From positions 124,001 through 188,000 of the forward strand of contig JAYUKX010000197.1 of NCBI GenBank assembly GCA_043764095.1: 64,000 nucleotides of DNA. Reading direction: 5' to 3'. The notes below the pieces were generated by a model, which was not told the DNA's origin, ran no database searches, and worked only from the letters and a program-made list of their open reading frames with translations. The translations under genes and the position numbers were made by a program. Numbering within the stretch: the stretch's first letter is position 1; each line of letters begins with the position of its first letter. The DNA is from M3007 sp043764095 (GTDB lineage: Bacteria; Bacteroidota; Bacteroidia; Chitinophagales; Saprospiraceae). This document shows, piece after piece, positions 61,365 to 64,000 of this stretch.

Positions 61365-64000
61365 ATGGCTAAACAACGCAACCAATCATACACCCTCTCC
61401 GGTCGCATCACCGACCAGAAGGAGCAACCCATTAAGGGGCTGATCGTCTTCGCATTCGATCAGGATCCTAATACGCCCGACAACTTGTTGGGACAACCCG
61501 CTGTTTCCGATGCAGAGGGCAAGTATCGAATTGCATACGATGATGAAGACTTTCGCATCGGCGGCAGAGAAAGCGGCGGCGCAGATATTATTGTCCGGGT
61601 GTACAGCGCGGATACTTTGGTTGCCGAATCCAAACCCTTGCGCAATGCATCCGCTAAAGCAGAGATAAATGTAAAGGTGGACAAGGTGCCAGAGCAGGAA
61701 ACGCGGCAAATCAAAGGAGCAGTCAGAAGCGAGGACGGTATGGCTGCTACCCACGTCACCGTGCAGGTATGGCGGCGCGATTTGTTCGAAGCCGTTTTTC
61801 TTGGCAACACTACAACCGACGACAAAGGGCTTTACGCTCTCCCATACAGGGTCAATGCTGCGGATAATCCCCCCGCTAATCTTGATTTGATGGTGAAAGT
61901 GTACCAACCCAATGGCGTCTTGCTCCATGAATCTCCGACGGCTTATAATGTACCGAAGGACTTTGTGCTTCAGGTAAGATTGCCAGAAAGCCCTGAACAA
62001 GCCCCGGAATATGCGCGGCTTTTAAGCGATTTAAAGCCGTTTTTAGGTAACCGGCCTCTAAGTGAGTTGCGGGAAGGAGATGGCCAAAACCAGATCAGCC
62101 TTTTATCTGGGAAAACGGGTTGGGACGCACGCGCCATCGCTATGGCCGCCGCTTCGGAAAAAGCGAGTGCTGAAACGGGCGTTCCAGCGGCTCACTGGTA
62201 TGCCGCTTATCGCAACGGTGTGCCCAACGATTCATCCGGCGTATATGCCGTATCGCCTGCGGCTTTTGGAGAAGTGGTCAAAAAAGCGGTGGAAAACAAG
62301 TTGATTTCGGGTGTTACAGAAGCGGAAATCTCAAACACCATCAGTGCACACCAAAGAAATGCAACAACTTTTGCTTTAAACCGAAAAGCGGCGACCGGAA
62401 TGTCAACTTTGGGCAGTATGCTTGATCTTCGGCTCAATAGTAATCAGCAAAGCGTCTTCGCTGAAGTTTTCCAAGCCCATCAGGGTACCTCCTCTGCATT
62501 TTGGACAACTTTGGAACAAAGAGGAATACCAAAGGCAAGCATTGACCAATTACAATTAGATGGTAAATTGGCATATCTCACACTGCAGAACCAGCCGGTG
62601 GTAAGTCGCCTGATAGAAAGGCGAATCAACCAACCTGTTGAAATGGTACGTCAAGGTTTGTACGAACCGGAAGCCTGGAAACCATTGATCGGAAGCGATG
62701 TGCCGGAAGGATTAAGCATTGATAACTACGCAGGACACATGGCGGCTTTGGTCAAACGCAGCTACCCGACAGAAGTATTGGGAGCGATGCTCCGACGGGA
62801 AGAACTAAAATTAAGCGACAATGCCAATACCGCAGAAGAAACGGCGGCTTTTTTTGAAAATAATAGCGATGGTTTTCAGATCGGGGTGAAACCAGTGAAA
62901 CAAACCGCCGCATTTCAACAACTTTCCCCCGAAGCCCAAGCATTAACAATGCGGGCAGAGCGTTTGTATCAAATGAGCCCGGGCGATGATGCCTTGAAAG
63001 CGTTGGCCACTACTGGCCTCAATTCGGCTTACGATGTCGTGCAATACACCCGGGAAGAGTTTCAATCCCGTTATGCCTCACAATTAGGAAGTGGTGTCGC
63101 GAATGCTGTTTATACCAAGGCCCACGAGGTACACAGTGCCGTGATGAACGTTGCAACAGCCTATTTAACGCAACGTGCAAGCCCAAATGTATATGTTCTT
63201 TCTGGCGCTTCGCCTGCCGATGAAGTGACTCGAAGGGGCCCTGTGTTACACGCTTATCCGACATTAGAAAATGTATTCGGAGAATTAGACTACTGCGCTT
63301 GCGATCACTGCCGTTCGGTTCTTAGCCCTGCAGCGTATTTGGTGGATTTGCTGCGTTTTATAACTCTTGAACCAGAAGCCATACTATCCGGCTTAAATCC
63401 TATAGATGTCTTGCTGGCCCGACGACCAGACATTGAGCATGTCCGGCTAAATTGTGAAAACACCAATACCGTACTGCCTTACATTGACCTGGTCAATGAA
63501 ATCTTGGAACACTATGCCCTGCTCGCTGATAATGGCAACTTGACAGACTGGAAAGATTACGAAGGGTATAATATTGAACCGGGTGCCAAAACTGAAGATC
63601 TGCTGGCCGATCCCGCTTTTGTAGATGACCGGGCTTACGATCTGACAGCCAATGCCATTTTCCCATTGAGCCTTCCTTTCGACCGCTCTTTAGAGGCCAT
63701 GCGATTGTTATTCCAATTGTGGGATGTACGCTACGACGAAGCGTTAGCGGTATTCGATAAAACAGCCGACGCGCAGCGCGAAGTACTCGGCCTGTCGCCC
63801 AAAGAATGGCAATTGCTCACCCAAAATGCCGCACATCCCCTGCCGGAATACTTTGGTGAAAACCCGGTGCTGGACTTAGCCGGGCTAAACGCAAACATCA
63901 CTAATGCGGTTGTTTTTTCACGCCGAATGGGCATCTCTTATGAGCACTTAGCATCTATTCTGAAAACCCGTTTTGTAAATCCATTTGCTGCCAGCGATGA
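61365..64000 (+). CDS. TcA toxin subunit (N-terminal part), cut by window edge
   Basis: The first 878 codons are open to the right edge. Residues 1-105 are the same TTR-like module as the peptidase; a second similar sandwich follows at about 112-205 (IKGAVRSEDGMAATHVTVQ). The alpha-helical Tc part begins near 210. The TcA hallmark is at 640-665: LDYCACDHCRSVLSPAAYL with VDLLRF, then RRPDIEHVRLNCENTNT. TcA forms the pentameric translocation channel that delivers the TcB-TcC effector. The full-length gene would run several kb beyond this window. Confidence 0.95.
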   Translation, partial: MAKQRNQSYTLSGRITDQKEQPIKGLIVFAFDQDPNTPDNLLGQPAVSDAEGKYRIAYDDEDFRIGGRESGGADIIVRVYSADTLVAESKPLRNASAKAEINVKVDKVPEQETRQIKGAVRSEDGMAATHVTVQVWRRDLFEAVFLGNTTTDDKGLYALPYRVNAADNPPANLDLMVKVYQPNGVLLHESPTAYNVPKDFVLQVRLPESPEQAPEYARLLSDLKPFLGNRPLSELREGDGQNQISLLSGKTGWDARAIAMAAASEKASAETGVPAAHWYAAYRNGVPNDSSGVYAVSPAAFGEVVKKAVENKLISGVTEAEISNTISAHQRNATTFALNRKAATGMSTLGSMLDLRLNSNQQSVFAEVFQAHQGTSSAFWTTLEQRGIPKASIDQLQLDGKLAYLTLQNQPVVSRLIERRINQPVEMVRQGLYEPEAWKPLIGSDVPEGLSIDNYAGHMAALVKRSYPTEVLGAMLRREELKLSDNANTAEETAAFFENNSDGFQIGVKPVKQTAAFQQLSPEAQALTMRAERLYQMSPGDDALKALATTGLNSAYDVVQYTREEFQSRYASQLGSGVANAVYTKAHEVHSAVMNVATAYLTQRASPNVYVLSGASPADEVTRRGPVLHAYPTLENVFGELDYCACDHCRSVLSPAAYLVDLLRFITLEPEAILSGLNPIDVLLARRPDIEHVRLNCENTNTVLPYIDLVNEILEHYALLADNGNLTDWKDYEGYNIEPGAKTEDLLADPAFVDDRAYDLTANAIFPLSLPFDRSLEAMRLLFQLWDVRYDEALAVFDKTADAQREVLGLSPKEWQLLTQNAAHPLPEYFGENPVLDLAGLNANITNAVVFSRRMGISYEHLASILKTRFVNPFAASD

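Overview
The window reads as chromosomal DNA of a gliding or filamentous-type Bacteroidota, most like the Saprospiria. The grounds are: several secreted proteins with Type IX secretion (T9SS) C-termini of both the type A kind and the gliding-motility (CHU_C) kind; repeated promoter motifs of the Bacteroidota form TTG-N19-21-TAnnTTTG; a Bacteroidota-type AURKAIP1/COX24 mini-protein; and starts without clear Shine-Dalgarno sequences. This is inference from gene content, since no 16S gene is present.

Layout. 1-12.7 kb is mostly housekeeping: the tail of a class I isoprenoid synthase, yicC, an HU protein, a TPR protein, the COX24-type small basic protein, RNase G, a TrpF-like protein, an aldo/keto reductase, a large conserved unknown, a TrpR-type regulator, rodA, a SPOR protein, deoC and a helical unknown. 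12.8-24.7 kb alternates very large secreted proteins (T9SS cargo) with an M1 peptidase, YidD, an MFS transporter and an FGE/SUMF1-type protein, and includes a minisatellite of about 34 bp. 25.0-27.6 kb is hisG-hisD behind a complete attenuator: promoter, 23-residue His-rich leader peptide and terminator. 28.5-40.8 kb holds tRNA-Asn, a PfkB kinase, a LamG T9SS protein, queA, etfBA, a bifunctional nuclease, an HdeD membrane protein, a sortilin/BNR-repeat protein, a SpoU-type methyltransferase and two large inverted-repeat elements. 40.8-46.1 kb is a leftward block with an unusual Hsp70, a small GrpE-like partner, a glycosyltransferase and a flippase. 46.3-49.9 kb has a lipoprotein gene whose signal peptide contains a 10-bp tandem repeat that puts its best ATG out of frame, followed by two more T9SS cargo proteins.

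The most striking region is 50.1 kb to the right edge, a rightward Tc-toxin-like locus. It has its own promoter, one giant gene that fuses TcB (SpvB plus FG-GAP propeller) and TcC (Rhs cocoon) and ends in a variable toxin-like tail, a small overlapping putative immunity gene, a gingipain-type (C25) cysteine peptidase without signal peptide or T9SS tail, and the first 878 codons of a TcA subunit cut by the window edge. The peptidase and TcA begin with nearly the same domain of about 100 residues. This suggests that they are built into, or targeted to, the same particle. I know of no described Tc system with this composition.
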